DNA from: Deltaproteobacteria bacterium
GTDB lineage: Bacteria; Desulfobacterota; Desulfobacteria; Desulfobacterales; ETH-SRB1
Reading direction: 5' to 3'
DNA: 33,918 nt
NCBI GenBank assembly: GCA_019314185.1
Contig: JAFCZU010000004.1
Coordinates: forward strand, 1-33,918
Under the pieces are notes generated by a model. That model had not been told where the DNA came from. It ran no database searches and saw only the letters and a list, made by a program, of their open reading frames with translations. The position numbers and the translations under genes were made by a program. How positions within the stretch are numbered: position 1 is the stretch's first letter; each line of letters opens with the position of its first letter. Below are positions 9,232-18,146 of this stretch, piece by piece.

Positions 9232-9613
9232 ATTTTTTCTGTAGCAATTCAGGTCTTTCAAAAAAGACTTCTTTGACAGGATTAACACGATATTCAGGAT
9301 TAAAACATCAAAACTCATCTTGTAAATGCTCATCAAAATCCTTTACTTTGCGTTTGATTTCAACTTGCCTGCTATTGCGACTTCAGGCGAGACGGGCGGG
9401 CTTTTGTAAACTCTATATGCACAGCCAATGATTTTCCCGGTTAATTCTCTATATTTCATTTATATATATTTCTCAGGTTATGATGTACGGGATGTCTGGT
9501 TCCCATGCTCCAGCGTGGGGACCAATATGGTATGTATTCTCACGTTGGAGCATGGGAACGAGAAACAATCATCAATCGACAATCATCATATATGGTAATG
9601 TGCGGTTAAACTT
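9232..9613. other. Non-coding gap between rpmE and prfA
   Basis: No gene is supported. Just after rpmE is a small hairpin, GTCTTT (9253-9258) with AAAGAC (9263-9268), followed by TTCTTT, which could be a weak terminator. The main feature is the large inverted repeat at 9499-9559. After it, CAATCATC occurs twice (about 9566-9590) before the prfA start. Confidence 0.6.
9499..9559. repeat. Long stem-loop repeat, GTTCCCATGCTCCA type
   Basis: The left arm, starting GTTCCCATGCTCCAGCGTGG (9499-9518), and the right arm, ending ACGTTGGAGCATGGGAAC (9542-9559), pair over about 22 bases with two or three mismatches around a 16-base AT-rich loop. It resembles the 'TTCCCACGCTCCAGCGTGGGAA' repeats that I recall as widespread in environmental bacteria; that comparison is from memory. 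It could fold in both RNA and single-stranded DNA. Confidence 0.75.
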
Positions 9614-10690
9614 ATGTTTGATAAATTAAAAGGAGTAGAAGAGCGGTTCGTTGAGGTTGAAAAGCTTTTAAGCGATCCAGCAATCGTTACTGACAGGGAA
9701 GTATACCAGAAGTATAGCCGTGAACACGCCGATTTAAGCAAGATTGTTTATGCTTTCAGGGTGTACAAAAATGTTCTGAAAGATCTTGATGACAGCATGG
9801 AGCTGTTAAAAGATGCGGACCCGGATATAAAAGAACTGGCTCGTGATGAAGTTAACGCTCTTACAATCAAAATGAATGATTGTGAAGAGAAACTGAAAAA
9901 GCTTCTTGTACCCAAAGATCCGTTGGACGAAAAGAATGTTTTAATTGAGATACGTGCCGGCACGGGAGGTGAAGAGGCAGGTCTTTTTGTGAGCGACCTT
10001 TTTAAAATGTACAGCAAATATGCTGAAAACAGGTCATGGAAAGTTGAGGTCATGAGTCATCATGTAACCGGCATCGGCGGCTTAAAAGAGATTATCGCAA
10101 TGGTACACGGCAGGGGAGCATACAGCCGTTTAAAATACGAAAGCGGCACACATCGTGTGCAGCGTGTTCCTGTAACGGAAACTCAGGGAAGAATTCATAC
10201 GTCTGCCGTTACTGTTGCTGTGCTGCCCGAAGCCGAAGATGTCGAGCTCCATATTGATTCGAGTGATATTAAGGTCGATGTGTATCGTTCTTCAGGACCT
10301 GGGGGGCAGTCTGTGAATACAACCGATTCCGCAGTGCGTATCACACATCTTGCTTCAGGTCTGGTGGTTACATGTCAGGATGAAAAATCGCAGTTGAAGA
10401 ACAAAAATAAGGCCATGAAAGTTTTGCGGGCTCGTCTTCTTGACAACATAATCAGGGAGCAGAACGAACAGAGATCAGAAGAGCGAAAAAGTCAGATAGG
10501 AAGCGGAGATAGAAGCGGAAGAATCAGAACATATAATTTTGCACAGGGAAGGGTTACAGATCACCGTATCGGACTTACTCTTTACAAACTGGAAAACATT
10601 CTTCATGGCGATATTGACGAAATAATTGATGGACTTGCCACACATTATCAAGCCAAATCTTTACAGAATGCAGAATCACTCAAAAATTAG
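9614..10690 (+). CDS. prfA: Peptide chain release factor 1
   Basis: 358 residues, full length. RF1 reads UAA and UAG in the ribosomal A site and triggers peptide release. The codon-recognition tripeptide is PVT at 186-188 (a PxT form, marking RF1 rather than RF2). The catalytic GGQ is at 230-232 in '[17 protein letters not shown]'. The acidic-glycine motif '[11 protein letters not shown]' is near 115-125. The N-terminal coiled region (residues 1-100) is normal. No clear Shine-Dalgarno is visible before the ATG at 9614. Its end overlaps the prmC start by 23 bases, which fits translational coupling with the methyltransferase that modifies this very GGQ. Confidence 0.97.
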   Translation: MFDKLKGVEERFVEVEKLLSDPAIVTDREVYQKYSREHADLSKIVYAFRVYKNVLKDLDDSMELLKDADPDIKELARDEVNALTIKMNDCEEKLKKLLVPKDPLDEKNVLIEIRAGTGGEEAGLFVSDLFKMYSKYAENRSWKVEVMSHHVTGIGGLKEIIAMVHGRGAYSRLKYESGTHRVQRVPVTETQGRIHTSAVTVAVLPEAEDVELHIDSSDIKVDVYRSSGPGGQSVNTTDSAVRITHLASGLVVTCQDEKSQLKNKNKAMKVLRARLLDNIIREQNEQRSEERKSQIGSGDRSGRIRTYNFAQGRVTDHRIGLTLYKLENILHGDIDEIIDGLATHYQAKSLQNAESLKN

Positions 10691-11618
10691 CGCTCCTGAA
10701 TGGACCATACTAAAACTTCTCAAATGGTCTACCTCATATTTTCAATCCCACGATATCGACAGCCCGAGGGCTGCGGCCGAAATACTTCTTGCACATACCT
10801 TAAAATTAAAAAGAATAGATCTGTACTTGCGTTACGATCAACCGCTTTGCAGCAATGAACTTGCTGTTTTTAAATCCTTAATACAGAGGAGGCTGGCAAA
10901 TGAACCGGTGGCTTATATTGTAGGCGTAAAGGAATTTTATTCCATGGATATTGCTGTTACAAGTGATGTTCTTATTCCCAGGCCTGAAACCGAACATCTT
11001 GTTGAGGCGGCAATCGCGCTTCTTCCTGATAATTCAGGCTTTGATTTAAACTTTGAGGAAAAGCGTATTCTTGAACTTGGCACAGGCTCTGGAGCAATAA
11101 TTTTGTCTCTTGCATCCCAGAGGCCGCAACATATCTATTTTGCATCAGACCGTTCTATAAAGGCCATTAAAACAGCAAAAAAAAACGCAAACTCTCATAA
11201 TCTTGACAGCAAAATATATTTTTTTGCCTGCAATTGGTTTGCGACTCTGAAGGATCATATCCGTCCCACTCAACCACTTAACCACTCAACCACTCGACCA
11301 TTCGATATCATTATCTCGAATCCGCCCTATATACAAACTAGGACAATTAACCGGCTACAGTCGGAAATATATAAATATGAACCAGTTATGGCTCTTGATG
11401 GCGGGGAAGACGGTCTTTGCTGTCTCAGGCATATTATCGATAATGCTCATGATTATCTCAATCCAGGCGGCAGCCTTTTGCTTGAGATAGGTTATGATCA
11501 AAAAAATGAGGTGCATAAGATAATAGATTCCAGAGGAAAATATGAACAGGTGGTTTTTATAAAAGACTACAGCGGAAATTATCGAGTAGTGCAGATGAAG
11601 AAGAAGAAGGATATATGA
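10668..11618 (+). CDS. prmC: Release factor glutamine methyltransferase
   Basis: 316 residues from the ATG at 10668; the frame is open to 10626 but the extra 14 residues look non-native. PrmC methylates the glutamine of the GGQ motif in release factors, using S-adenosylmethionine. The N-terminal helical domain (1-90) is followed by the class I methyltransferase domain with '[16 protein letters not shown]' (134-149) and the catalytic NPPY (218-221). Between '[11 protein letters not shown]' and '[11 protein letters not shown]' sits '[12 protein letters not shown]' (200-211), absent from the E. coli protein as I recall it. It is encoded by a tandem 8-base repeat at 11266-11305. This falls in a surface segment just before the active-site strand, so the enzyme may still work. 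The gene is convergent with the next one. Confidence 0.95.
   Translation: MQNHSKISAPEWTILKLLKWSTSYFQSHDIDSPRAAAEILLAHTLKLKRIDLYLRYDQPLCSNELAVFKSLIQRRLANEPVAYIVGVKEFYSMDIAVTSDVLIPRPETEHLVEAAIALLPDNSGFDLNFEEKRILELGTGSGAIILSLASQRPQHIYFASDRSIKAIKTAKKNANSHNLDSKIYFFACNWFATLKDHIRPTQPLNHSTTRPFDIIISNPPYIQTRTINRLQSEIYKYEPVMALDGGEDGLCCLRHIIDNAHDYLNPGGSLLLEIGYDQKNEVHKIIDSRGKYEQVVFIKDYSGNYRVVQMKKKKDI
11266..11305 (+). repeat. Five-copy 8-base tandem repeat inside prmC
   Basis: Five exact-length units in a row: CCACTCAA, CCACTTAA, CCACTCAA, CCACTCGA, CCATTCGA. The array is translated as part of [12 protein letters not shown]. Octamer arrays of a different sequence but the same period occur between genes at 26535-26632 and 17945-17976. 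Confidence 0.9.
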
Positions 11619-11646
11619 TATGATGAGATATAATGATTGTGATAAA

Positions 11647-12441
11647 TTACTTAAGATGTATAAGAGCTCCTGACTCATTCTGAGTTGCAACGCTAATTCG
11701 GCTGTTGTGATTTGTCAGAGCCTGACTTACAATATTTAATGCTTTTTCAGGTGTATTATTTGTTTCGCTCATGTGTGCCAGAATTATGTGTTTAAGCCCG
11801 TCATGCTGTACTTCATGTAAAAGATTTTTTGCTTCTTCGTTGGAAAGATGGCCTGTTCTGTCTTTGACACGTTGTTTTAGAGACCATGGATAAGGACCGT
11901 TTTGAAGCATATCAGGATCGTGATTAGCTTCAAGAATTAATAATGCACAGTTTCTAAGATGTTCTTTAACCATAGCGGTCGCTATTCCAAGATCTGTTGC
12001 TATTCCTATTTTTGTACTGTTCAGACATATTGTAAAGCCTGACGGGTCTTCTGCATCATGGGATATGGAGAAAGGATGTATTTTTAAATTGTTAATTGAA
12101 AAGGATGAACCTGTCTTAAAGTTCACAATATTTTGAATGTTTCCGATATATGATGAAGCGGCTTTAGTGGTTTTGCGGTTGATATAAACCGGCAGATTAA
12201 AACGGCGGGAAAGGATTCCAACTCCCTGGATATGGTCGTTATGTTCGTGTGATACAAGGATGGCATCCAGATCTTCAGGGCAAAGCCCCTTTGATTGCAG
12301 CCTGCGTTCAATTTCTATTCCTGAAAGGCCCGCGTCAACAAGTATGGATGTTGAGCCGTCAGAAACATATATAGCGTTGCCCTTGCTGCCGCTTGCCAGC
12401 ATACATACCGAAAGATTATGGTTTTTGTACGGTATAGTCAA
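11647..12441 (-). CDS. WalJ/YycJ-like metallo-beta-lactamase fold hydrolase
   Basis: 264 residues from a TTG at 12441. No Shine-Dalgarno is clear and the next in-frame ATG (12402) would cut into the conserved 'LASGSKGN' strand, so TTG is preferred with reservation. The fold is seen from 'MLASGSKGNAIYVSDGSTSILVDAGLS', the metal motif HEHNDH (65-70), 'ISHDAEDPSGF', 'GIATDLG', 'LEANHD' and 'LAHMSETNN'. This matches the WalJ/YycJ group, putative exo-nucleases linked to DNA damage or repair coordination in Gram-positives; its role in Gram-negatives is not settled. It lies 143 bases downstream of dut on the same strand and may be read through from the pnp-M16-dut genes. Confidence 0.85.
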   Translation of the reverse strand: MTIPYKNHNLSVCMLASGSKGNAIYVSDGSTSILVDAGLSGIEIERRLQSKGLCPEDLDAILVSHEHNDHIQGVGILSRRFNLPVYINRKTTKAASSYIGNIQNIVNFKTGSSFSINNLKIHPFSISHDAEDPSGFTICLNSTKIGIATDLGIATAMVKEHLRNCALLILEANHDPDMLQNGPYPWSLKQRVKDRTGHLSNEEAKNLLHEVQHDGLKHIILAHMSETNNTPEKALNIVSQALTNHNSRISVATQNESGALIHLK

Positions 12442-12494
12442 ATTATAACCCAGAGGAGGTGGTTCGTTAAAACAATCAATGCTAATGAAATATG

Positions 12495-12573
12495 AAGTGA
12501 CTAAAGTTTATAAATTAATGGAGCAAAGCGACACCTTAACTTTAGGCACTTTAGTTCACTTTAGGCACTTGTA
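12495..12573. repeat. CACTTTAGGCACTT repeat with inverted partner
   Basis: AGTGACTAAAGTT (12495-12507) is nearly the reverse complement of AACTTTAGGCACT (12538-12550; one mismatch), so the region can fold. The part 12546-12573 (starts GCACTTTAGTTCACTTTAGG) recurs at 28796-28823 with 27 of 28 bases identical. It lies between dut and the WalJ-like gene. Confidence 0.75.
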
Positions 12574-12584
12574 ACTAATTCCTT

Positions 12585-13046
12585 TTACAATCCTGTATGG
12601 CCGAAGCCCCCGTCATTGCGGGTTGTTTTATCTAAGTATTTAACAACTTGCAAGCGGGCCTGATAAACCCTTTTAATGACCATCTGCGCGATTCTGTCTC
12701 CCCTGCGAAAAGTATAGGTGTTTTTTCCCAGATTGATAATTGGTACCATTATTTCGCCACGATAGTCTGAGTCTATTGTACCGGGAGAATTAATTAACCC
12801 TATGCCATACTTTACGGCCAATCCGCTTCTTGGACGAAGCTGAGCTTCAAACCCTTCCGGAATGGCCATGGCAAAACCGGTTGGTATCAAGGTAATTGCT
12901 CCTGTTTCAAGGACAACGTCATTTTCAATTGCAGCACATATATCCATGCCGGCGGATTGTGGAGTCATGTAACATGGCAAAGGTATATCGCTATGTAACT
13001 CCGGTTTTAAACGAAGAAATTCAATAGTGGGAGTGAAATTGTTCAT
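12585..13046 (-). CDS. dut: dUTP diphosphatase (dUTPase)
   Basis: 153 residues, the standard trimeric dUTPase. It hydrolyses dUTP to dUMP and pyrophosphate, keeping uracil out of DNA and feeding thymidylate synthesis. All five motifs are present in order: 'AGMDI', 'PRSGLA', '[10 protein letters not shown]', 'RIAQMVI' and the C-terminal 'GGFGHTG' (His where Ser is usual, a known variation). Its ATG overlaps the stop of the M16 protease gene by one base (TAATG), so the two are translationally coupled. Confidence 0.97.
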   Translation of the reverse strand: MNNFTPTIEFLRLKPELHSDIPLPCYMTPQSAGMDICAAIENDVVLETGAITLIPTGFAMAIPEGFEAQLRPRSGLAVKYGIGLINSPGTIDSDYRGEIMVPIINLGKNTYTFRRGDRIAQMVIKRVYQARLQVVKYLDKTTRNDGGFGHTGL

Positions 13047-14311
13047 TAAAGGGTCAAACCATTTTTAAATAATTTATTGTCTTTAACCGGTCCAAGTGAT
13101 GTTAAGGAAAGATGTTTTGACTGAAAAAGGTTTCCAGCAAGATTTAGAATATCATCTTTTGAAACCGCATCGATGTTATTCACAATTTCCTGCATGGGGA
13201 TATAATGCCTAAATTGGATTTCATTCCGGGCAAGTCGAACCATCTGATTGTCGTTGCTCTCCGATGCCAGCAGAAGATTGCCCTTTGTATATTCTTTTGC
13301 GTTGTGTAGTTCTGTTGAGCTTACCTGTTTTTCTTTCATCTTGCGCATCTCATTCAGGATAAGCTCCGTTGAAACCTGTGTGTTCTCAGGATTAACACCT
13401 GCATAGATACCGAACATGCCTGTATCGATGAGAGAAGATGCAAAGGAATAAACAGAATATGCAAGTCCTCTTTGCTCACGTATTTCCTGAAAAAGTCTTG
13501 AACTCATGTTCCCGCCTAATATGGTATTCATGAGTGAAAAGGCATAACGTTGTTCGTCGGTTGCCGACAATCCTTTTGTTCCTATACAGATATGAACCTG
13601 TTCCAAATCTCTGTAATGCATATTAATACTGGAAATGCTTTTCGGAGTTGTTCGCTCAGGCAGTTCTTTGCGGGATGCAACAGATTCAAAGGCATGATCG
13701 ATTAAATTAATTATATGATTATGCTCAACATTGCCTGCAACTGAAATAACAATATATTCAGGCTGATAAAAGCGGTAAAAAAAATCTTTTATTGCTTCTG
13801 CGTCAAATGCCGTGATGTTTTCAGGGCTTCCCAGAATTGACCGGCCCAGAGAGTCGTCGCCCCAGAAGTTATTATTTGTCAGGATGTGTATGTGTTCCTC
13901 GGGGCTGTCTTCGGCCATTCCGATTTCCTGCAATATAACTTGTCGTTCATTCTCAACCTCTTTTGGATTAAACACCGAGTTTAAAAAAATATCGGAGAGA
14001 ATATCGACAAGTGTCTCTATATGGGTGTCCATTACCTTTGCGTGGAAACAGGTATTTTCCATGCCTGTAAAGGCATTTGAATGACCGCCTATTGCATCAA
14101 ATTCCTTTGCAATCTGAAAGGCTGACCGTTTTTTTGTGCCTTTAAAAACCATGTGCTCAATAAAATGAGAAAGTCCGTTTTCAGCCGGCCCCTCATCACG
14201 AGCCCCAACATTTACCCATATACCCATTGACACGGAACGGACATCAGGCATCTTTTTTGTAAGAACCCTGATGCCGTTTTGAAGGACGGTTTTATTTACT
14301 GTCTGAATCAT
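13046..14311 (-). CDS. M16 family zinc metallopeptidase (processing-peptidase-like)
   Basis: 421 residues, typical of single-chain bacterial M16B proteases. The inverted zinc motif HxxEH is at H49, E52, H53 ('[16 protein letters not shown]'), with the third ligand E129 in '[11 protein letters not shown]' 76 residues on, as the family requires. The second half carries '[41 protein letters not shown]' in the inactive-repeat position. There is no signal peptide, so it is cytoplasmic. The ATG at 14311 has GGAAGAG ahead of it and overlaps the end of pnp by 20 bases; its stop overlaps dut. A pnp-M16-dut string is common in deltaproteobacteria and Firmicutes. Its substrate is not known from sequence. 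Confidence 0.93.
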   Translation of the reverse strand: MIQTVNKTVLQNGIRVLTKKMPDVRSVSMGIWVNVGARDEGPAENGLSHFIEHMVFKGTKKRSAFQIAKEFDAIGGHSNAFTGMENTCFHAKVMDTHIETLVDILSDIFLNSVFNPKEVENERQVILQEIGMAEDSPEEHIHILTNNNFWGDDSLGRSILGSPENITAFDAEAIKDFFYRFYQPEYIVISVAGNVEHNHIINLIDHAFESVASRKELPERTTPKSISSINMHYRDLEQVHICIGTKGLSATDEQRYAFSLMNTILGGNMSSRLFQEIREQRGLAYSVYSFASSLIDTGMFGIYAGVNPENTQVSTELILNEMRKMKEKQVSSTELHNAKEYTKGNLLLASESNDNQMVRLARNEIQFRHYIPMQEIVNNIDAVSKDDILNLAGNLFQSKHLSLTSLGPVKDNKLFKNGLTL

Positions 14312-16391
14312 TTTTCTCTTCCATGGCTTCTTTGCGACTCAGGCGGATTTTCCCGTCCCTTGTAATTTCAAGAACCTTTACTTTAATGATTTCGCCTTCT
14401 TTTACAACATCTGTAACCTTTGCCACGCGCTGTGGCGCAAGTTGTGAAATGTGGACAAGACCGTCTGTACCGGGCATTATCTGCACAAATGCCCCAAAAT
14501 CCATTATTTTTACAACCTTTCCTTCGTAAATGGCTCCAACTTCAGGCTCTAAAACCAGTTCTTTTACCCTGTTTAAAGCCGCATCTCCTTCTGTTTTCGA
14601 GAAAGCGGCAATTTTTACCATGCCTGTATCATCTATTTCCAGCTGTGTGTTTGTTTCACTTTGGATGGATCTGATTGTTTTTCCGCCAGGTCCGATAATA
14701 TCACGGATCTTATCAGGGTTAATCTTTAAAGTAATTATTGTCGGAGCATAAGAAGAGATTTCATTACGGGGTTTTTCAATAGCCTGCATCATTTTTTCAA
14801 GGATAAAAAGCCGGCCGGAACGGGCCTGTTCAAGAGCTTTTCCCATGATATCCCTGGTTAGTTCATGAATTTTAATATCCATCTGAAGAGCGGTAATACC
14901 GTCTTTTGTGCCTGTTACCTTAAAATCCATATCACCGGCATGATCTTCTTCACCTAAAATATCCGACAGGATAACTACATCATCTCCTTCTTTAACCAGT
15001 CCCATTGCAATGCCGGAAACAGGCGCTGATATTGGAACTCCTCCATCCATTAAAGCCATAATGCCGGAACATACAGTTCCCATGGATGAGGAACCGTTTG
15101 ATTCTAAAACCTCAGAAACAAGTCGGATAGTATAATCAAAATTTTCCTTGGCCGGCAGGACATTTTCTATAGCTCTCGTTGACAACCCGCCGTGCCCAAT
15201 ATCTCTGCGGCTTGGTCCGCCTGCCCGTTTTACTTCTCCAACCGAATATGGCGGGAAGTTGTAGTGCAGCATAAACGGTCTGAATTCTTCTCCGAGTAAT
15301 GTTTCCACCCTCTGTTCATCCCTGCCCGAACCAAGGGTCAAAACTCCTAACACCTGGGTTTCTCCTCGCGTAAAGAGGGCGCTGCCGTGAGGCCTGGGTA
15401 AAATGCCCACCTCACATGTGATCGGCCTTATTTCATCAAACTTCCTGTTGTCAATTCTATGTCCATCCTTCAGGATAAGTTCTCGAATTGTTTTTTTTCT
15501 AATATCCTTTATAATATCATTTATTTCGATTTTTCGTTCAGAATATTCCTCTCCAAGTTTTTCAAATATATCGGATTTAGCCGCTCTAAGCGTTTTATTA
15601 CGTTCTATTTTTCCTGTTGCCTGGAGGGCGTTTTGTATGAGAGAGGTTGCTTCAGAAGTAACCTTGTTGACCAGATTTTCATCCTTTTCAGGTGATGTAA
15701 ATGAACGTTTTGGCACTCCATTAGTTTCTCTTAATTTGGATTGCATATCTATTATCGGCTGCATTGCTTCGTGACCGAAGAAGATGGCTTCAAGCATATC
15801 TGCTTCACTGACCATCTTGCTTCCTCCTTCAACCATAACAACACCGGCTTTTGAACCGGCTACAACAATATTGATATCACAATTCTCATATTCAGCTATT
15901 GTGGGATTGATTATAAATTGTCCGTCTATACGACCAACGCGAACAGAGGCAATCGGCCCGGCAAACGGGATGTCTGATATCTCGAGGGCAGCCGAAGCTC
16001 CTATCATTGCCAGAACATCAGGGTCGTTTTCGTGATCCATGGACAATACCACAGCAATAACCTGGGTTTCGCTGCAATAACCTTTTGGGAACAGAGGACG
16101 AATAGGGCGGTCAATCTGTCTCGCTGTTAATATTTCTTTTTCGCTGGGCCTTCCGATTTCACGCCTGAAATAATTGCCGGGTATGCGGCCCGCCGCATAA
16201 ATCTTTTCCTGATATTCAACTGAAAGAGGTAGAAAATCTACCTGTCGTTCTTCTTTGGCAGATACAACAGAAACCAGAACAATGGTTTCTCCGTATTGAA
16301 CGACCACTGAACCGGAAGCCTGTTTTGCAACTTTACCTGACCGGATACTCAGAGTTTTACCACTGATTTCTGTATTAAATACATTTTCCAT
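14292..16391 (-). CDS. pnp: Polyribonucleotide nucleotidyltransferase (PNPase)
   Basis: 699 residues from the ATG at 16391, which has GGAGG 6 bases upstream. An upstream in-frame start at 16409 is unlikely. PNPase degrades RNA 3' to 5' using phosphate and can add tails. Two RNase PH domains are visible: '[18 protein letters not shown]' with '[23 protein letters not shown]', and later '[10 protein letters not shown]'-type '[16 protein letters not shown]' with '[13 protein letters not shown]' and '[15 protein letters not shown]' (catalytic acidic residues). A KH domain ('[13 protein letters not shown]') and an S1 domain ('[20 protein letters not shown]') close the protein. rpsO lies just upstream with a hairpin between them, as in E. 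coli. Confidence 0.98.
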   Translation of the reverse strand: MENVFNTEISGKTLSIRSGKVAKQASGSVVVQYGETIVLVSVVSAKEERQVDFLPLSVEYQEKIYAAGRIPGNYFRREIGRPSEKEILTARQIDRPIRPLFPKGYCSETQVIAVVLSMDHENDPDVLAMIGASAALEISDIPFAGPIASVRVGRIDGQFIINPTIAEYENCDINIVVAGSKAGVVMVEGGSKMVSEADMLEAIFFGHEAMQPIIDMQSKLRETNGVPKRSFTSPEKDENLVNKVTSEATSLIQNALQATGKIERNKTLRAAKSDIFEKLGEEYSERKIEINDIIKDIRKKTIRELILKDGHRIDNRKFDEIRPITCEVGILPRPHGSALFTRGETQVLGVLTLGSGRDEQRVETLLGEEFRPFMLHYNFPPYSVGEVKRAGGPSRRDIGHGGLSTRAIENVLPAKENFDYTIRLVSEVLESNGSSSMGTVCSGIMALMDGGVPISAPVSGIAMGLVKEGDDVVILSDILGEEDHAGDMDFKVTGTKDGITALQMDIKIHELTRDIMGKALEQARSGRLFILEKMMQAIEKPRNEISSYAPTIITLKINPDKIRDIIGPGGKTIRSIQSETNTQLEIDDTGMVKIAAFSKTEGDAALNRVKELVLEPEVGAIYEGKVVKIMDFGAFVQIMPGTDGLVHISQLAPQRVAKVTDVVKEGEIIKVKVLEITRDGKIRLSRKEAMEEKNDSDSK

Positions 16392-16406
16392 ATATTCCTC
16401 CACTTC

Positions 16407-16450
16407 CAAAAAAAAGCGACTTTAAGCTAATTATTACGCAAAAAGTCGCA
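16407..16450 (-). terminator. Intrinsic terminator between rpsO and pnp
   Basis: Read on the minus strand, GCGACTTT (16450-16443) pairs with AAAGTCGC (16423-16416) across a 19-base loop and is followed at once by eight T (16415-16408). It ends the rpsO message and/or attenuates pnp. Its 3' side is only about 16 bases before the pnp ATG, so the T-tract abuts the pnp Shine-Dalgarno. Confidence 0.7.
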
Positions 16451-16495
16451 TATAATTCTGCCGGCTGATAAATATTAACAGGCAAAAAAGTAAAT

Positions 16496-16765
16496 TTATC
16501 TTCGAAGCCCCATGTCTTTAATTATAGTGCGATATCGTTTTATATCATTGTTCTTTACGTAATTTAAAAGTCTGCGTCGTCTGCCGACCAGTATCAACAA
16601 ACCTCTTCTGGAATGATGATCCTTTTTGTGAATTTTCAGGTGTTCTGTGAGATATAAAATGCGATGGGTCAGAAGTCCGATTTGTACTTCTGGTGAACCT
16701 GTATCTGTTTCATGCAGTTTAAATCGATCAATCAGCTCCTTTTTATTTTCTGCAGTTTGAACCAC
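16496..16765 (-). CDS. rpsO: 30S ribosomal protein S15
   Basis: 89 residues if begun at the GTG at 16765: AAGGAGG lies 8 bases before it and the length equals that of E. coli S15. An ATG at 16792 would give 98 residues but has no Shine-Dalgarno, and its extra codons contain the AAGGAGG itself. S15 binds 16S rRNA early in 30S assembly. The signatures '[19 protein letters not shown]', '[22 protein letters not shown]' and the C-terminal 'MGLRR' are clear. It sits between truB and pnp, the classical order. Autoregulation by S15 binding its own leader is known in several bacteria, but no such structure was established here. Confidence 0.95.
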   Translation of the reverse strand: MVQTAENKKELIDRFKLHETDTGSPEVQIGLLTHRILYLTEHLKIHKKDHHSRRGLLILVGRRRRLLNYVKNNDIKRYRTIIKDMGLRR

Positions 16766-16885
16766 TTCTATTGCCTCCTTAATTTTTTTCATATAATTTT
16801 TTTTATAAATCCATTTAAATAATATCTATATATCTTTCAGATTGCATTAACAATAAAAATATTATTGTAACTACTCAGGTTGTTT

Positions 16886-16922
16886 GGTTCACGGTTCAGC
16901 GTTCACGGTTAATCGGTTTGCG
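16886..16922. repeat. GTTCACGGTT repeat cluster between truB and rpsO
   Basis: Two direct copies of GTTCACGGTT at 16888-16897 and 16901-16910, followed by AATCGGTTTGCG. The same words occur between other minus-strand genes at 29456-29533 and, inverted, near 30475. No gene is present in the 198 bases around it. Confidence 0.6.
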
Positions 16923-16990
16923 ATATTCGTACCAGAGTCGAACACTGAATCACCAATCTAACCTTGAATCCTTGTCCCCTTAATTACATA

Positions 16991-17905
16991 TTATTTATTA
17001 AAAACACAGCAATAATTATATTTATTAACAGCTTTTTTAAAATTTAATATAGCTATAAGATCCTTATTAGTATTAAGGACCTTAATAAAATCGTCTTTGT
17101 TCTCTGAATGTTTGTCGATGCCGTCAAGCATAGTTATAATATTGCCATGAATTATTTTATCTGTCAAAGCCTTATTAGCAATATGTTCAGGCATATTTTG
17201 CAGAGCATCTGTCATATTTATAATATGATCTGACAGTTTGTTTGATAAAGCAAGTCTTTCCAGCTCTGGCAATGTTAAAGACTCTTTTATTGTAAACCCG
17301 CTGCTCTCAATCCTTCTGAGTTCTTTCAGATGCCCCCCGCATCCAAGAACTTTACCGATGTCTGAACAAAGTGTTCTTATGTAAGTTCCCGCAGAGCAGG
17401 ATACATCAAAACGTATTGCCGGAAGATCTGTTTCCAGTATGTTGATGCTTGAGATAAAAATCTGTCTTGCCGGTTTTTGAACAGGCTTGCCTTTTCTGGC
17501 AAGCTTGTAAAGGGGAACTCCTTTATGTTTTAATGCCGAATAAACAGGTGGCAGCTGTTTAATAGCCCCTTCAAATTTTTCAAATGCCATACGTAGCTGT
17601 TTGTTTGAAAACTCAATTTTATCACATGTGGAAATGATATTTCCTGTAAAATCCTGTGTATCAGTTTCAACTCCAAGCTGAAGAACCGCTTTGTATTTTT
17701 TATTTCCGTGCAATAAAAACCTTGCCAATTTTGTTGCATTATTTATGCAACAAACAATTACTCCTGTTGCAAACGGATCAAGTGTGCCGGTGTGTCCGAC
17801 CTTTTTGACATTCAGCAGAGTCTTTACACGTGCCACAACTCGAGCTGAAGTTATGCCTGCCGGTTTATCAACAATTATGACACCGTTTATATTGGGAACA
17901 GTCAT
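16991..17905 (-). CDS. truB: tRNA pseudouridine(55) synthase
   Basis: 304 residues. TruB makes pseudouridine at position 55 in the T-loop of tRNAs. The opening 'INGVIIVDKPAGITSARVVARVK', the catalytic Asp43 in 'GHTGTLDPFATG', 'YKAVLQLGVETDTQDFTG', 'LPPVYSALKHKGVPLYKLARKG' and 'CSAGTYIRTLCSDIG' are all family signatures. The C-terminal 70 residues are less conserved and Lys/Asn-rich. The ATG at 17905 has no strong Shine-Dalgarno. The gene is separated from nrnA by 231 bases of repeats and hairpins rather than being tightly coupled, which is unusual for this operon. Confidence 0.95.
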   Translation of the reverse strand: MTVPNINGVIIVDKPAGITSARVVARVKTLLNVKKVGHTGTLDPFATGVIVCCINNATKLARFLLHGNKKYKAVLQLGVETDTQDFTGNIISTCDKIEFSNKQLRMAFEKFEGAIKQLPPVYSALKHKGVPLYKLARKGKPVQKPARQIFISSINILETDLPAIRFDVSCSAGTYIRTLCSDIGKVLGCGGHLKELRRIESSGFTIKESLTLPELERLALSNKLSDHIINMTDALQNMPEHIANKALTDKIIHGNIITMLDGIDKHSENKDDFIKVLNTNKDLIAILNFKKAVNKYNYCCVFNK

Positions 17906-17944
17906 AAATATAGAAGTGTTAGGTGTTAGGTGTCAGGAAAATTA

Positions 17945-17976
17945 TTAATCCTTAATCCCTAATTTTCTAAGATCCT
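17945..17976. repeat. 8-base tandem repeat upstream of truB
   Basis: Units TTAATCCT, TAATCCCT, AATTTTCT and AAGATCCT, a decaying octamer array of the same type as 26585-26632. The words 'GTGTTAGGTGT' lie just before it (17914-17934). Confidence 0.5.
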
Positions 17977-18013
17977 TACTGTTTCAAAAACCGCAGTTTA
18001 TAACCCTGCAAAG

Positions 18014-18035
18014 TATGATGGCCTCGTAGAAAGTC
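18014..18035 (+). repeat. Dispersed repeat copy (ATGATGGCCTCGTAGAAAG)
   Basis: Matches the copies at 7452 and 25215 over about 20 bases with few changes. It lies in the nrnA-truB gap. Confidence 0.6.
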
Positions 18036-18103
18036 CAAAAATTGCTATTTGCGAAATGTGTCAAGTGTTTGATATGACAAATAAGTGTTTTATCTTAACA
18101 CCT

Positions 18104-18146
18104 AACACTTTGATGAATTCGATTTTTACGAATTCATCAAAGTGTT
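18104..18146. repeat. Perfect 18-bp stem-loop at the 3' end of nrnA
   Basis: AACACTTTGATGAATTCG (18104-18121) and CGAATTCATCAAAGTGTT (18129-18146) pair perfectly around the 7-base loop ATTTTTA. The right arm covers the nrnA stop codon and its last three codons. No T-tract follows on the minus strand, so Rho-independent termination is doubtful. It may protect the mRNA 3' end or be an inserted repeat. Confidence 0.85.

Noticed and set aside
12450..12460. GAGGAGGT on the plus strand as a ribosome-binding site
   Set aside because: No open frame follows within 15 bases; it lies upstream of a minus-strand gene and is probably chance.
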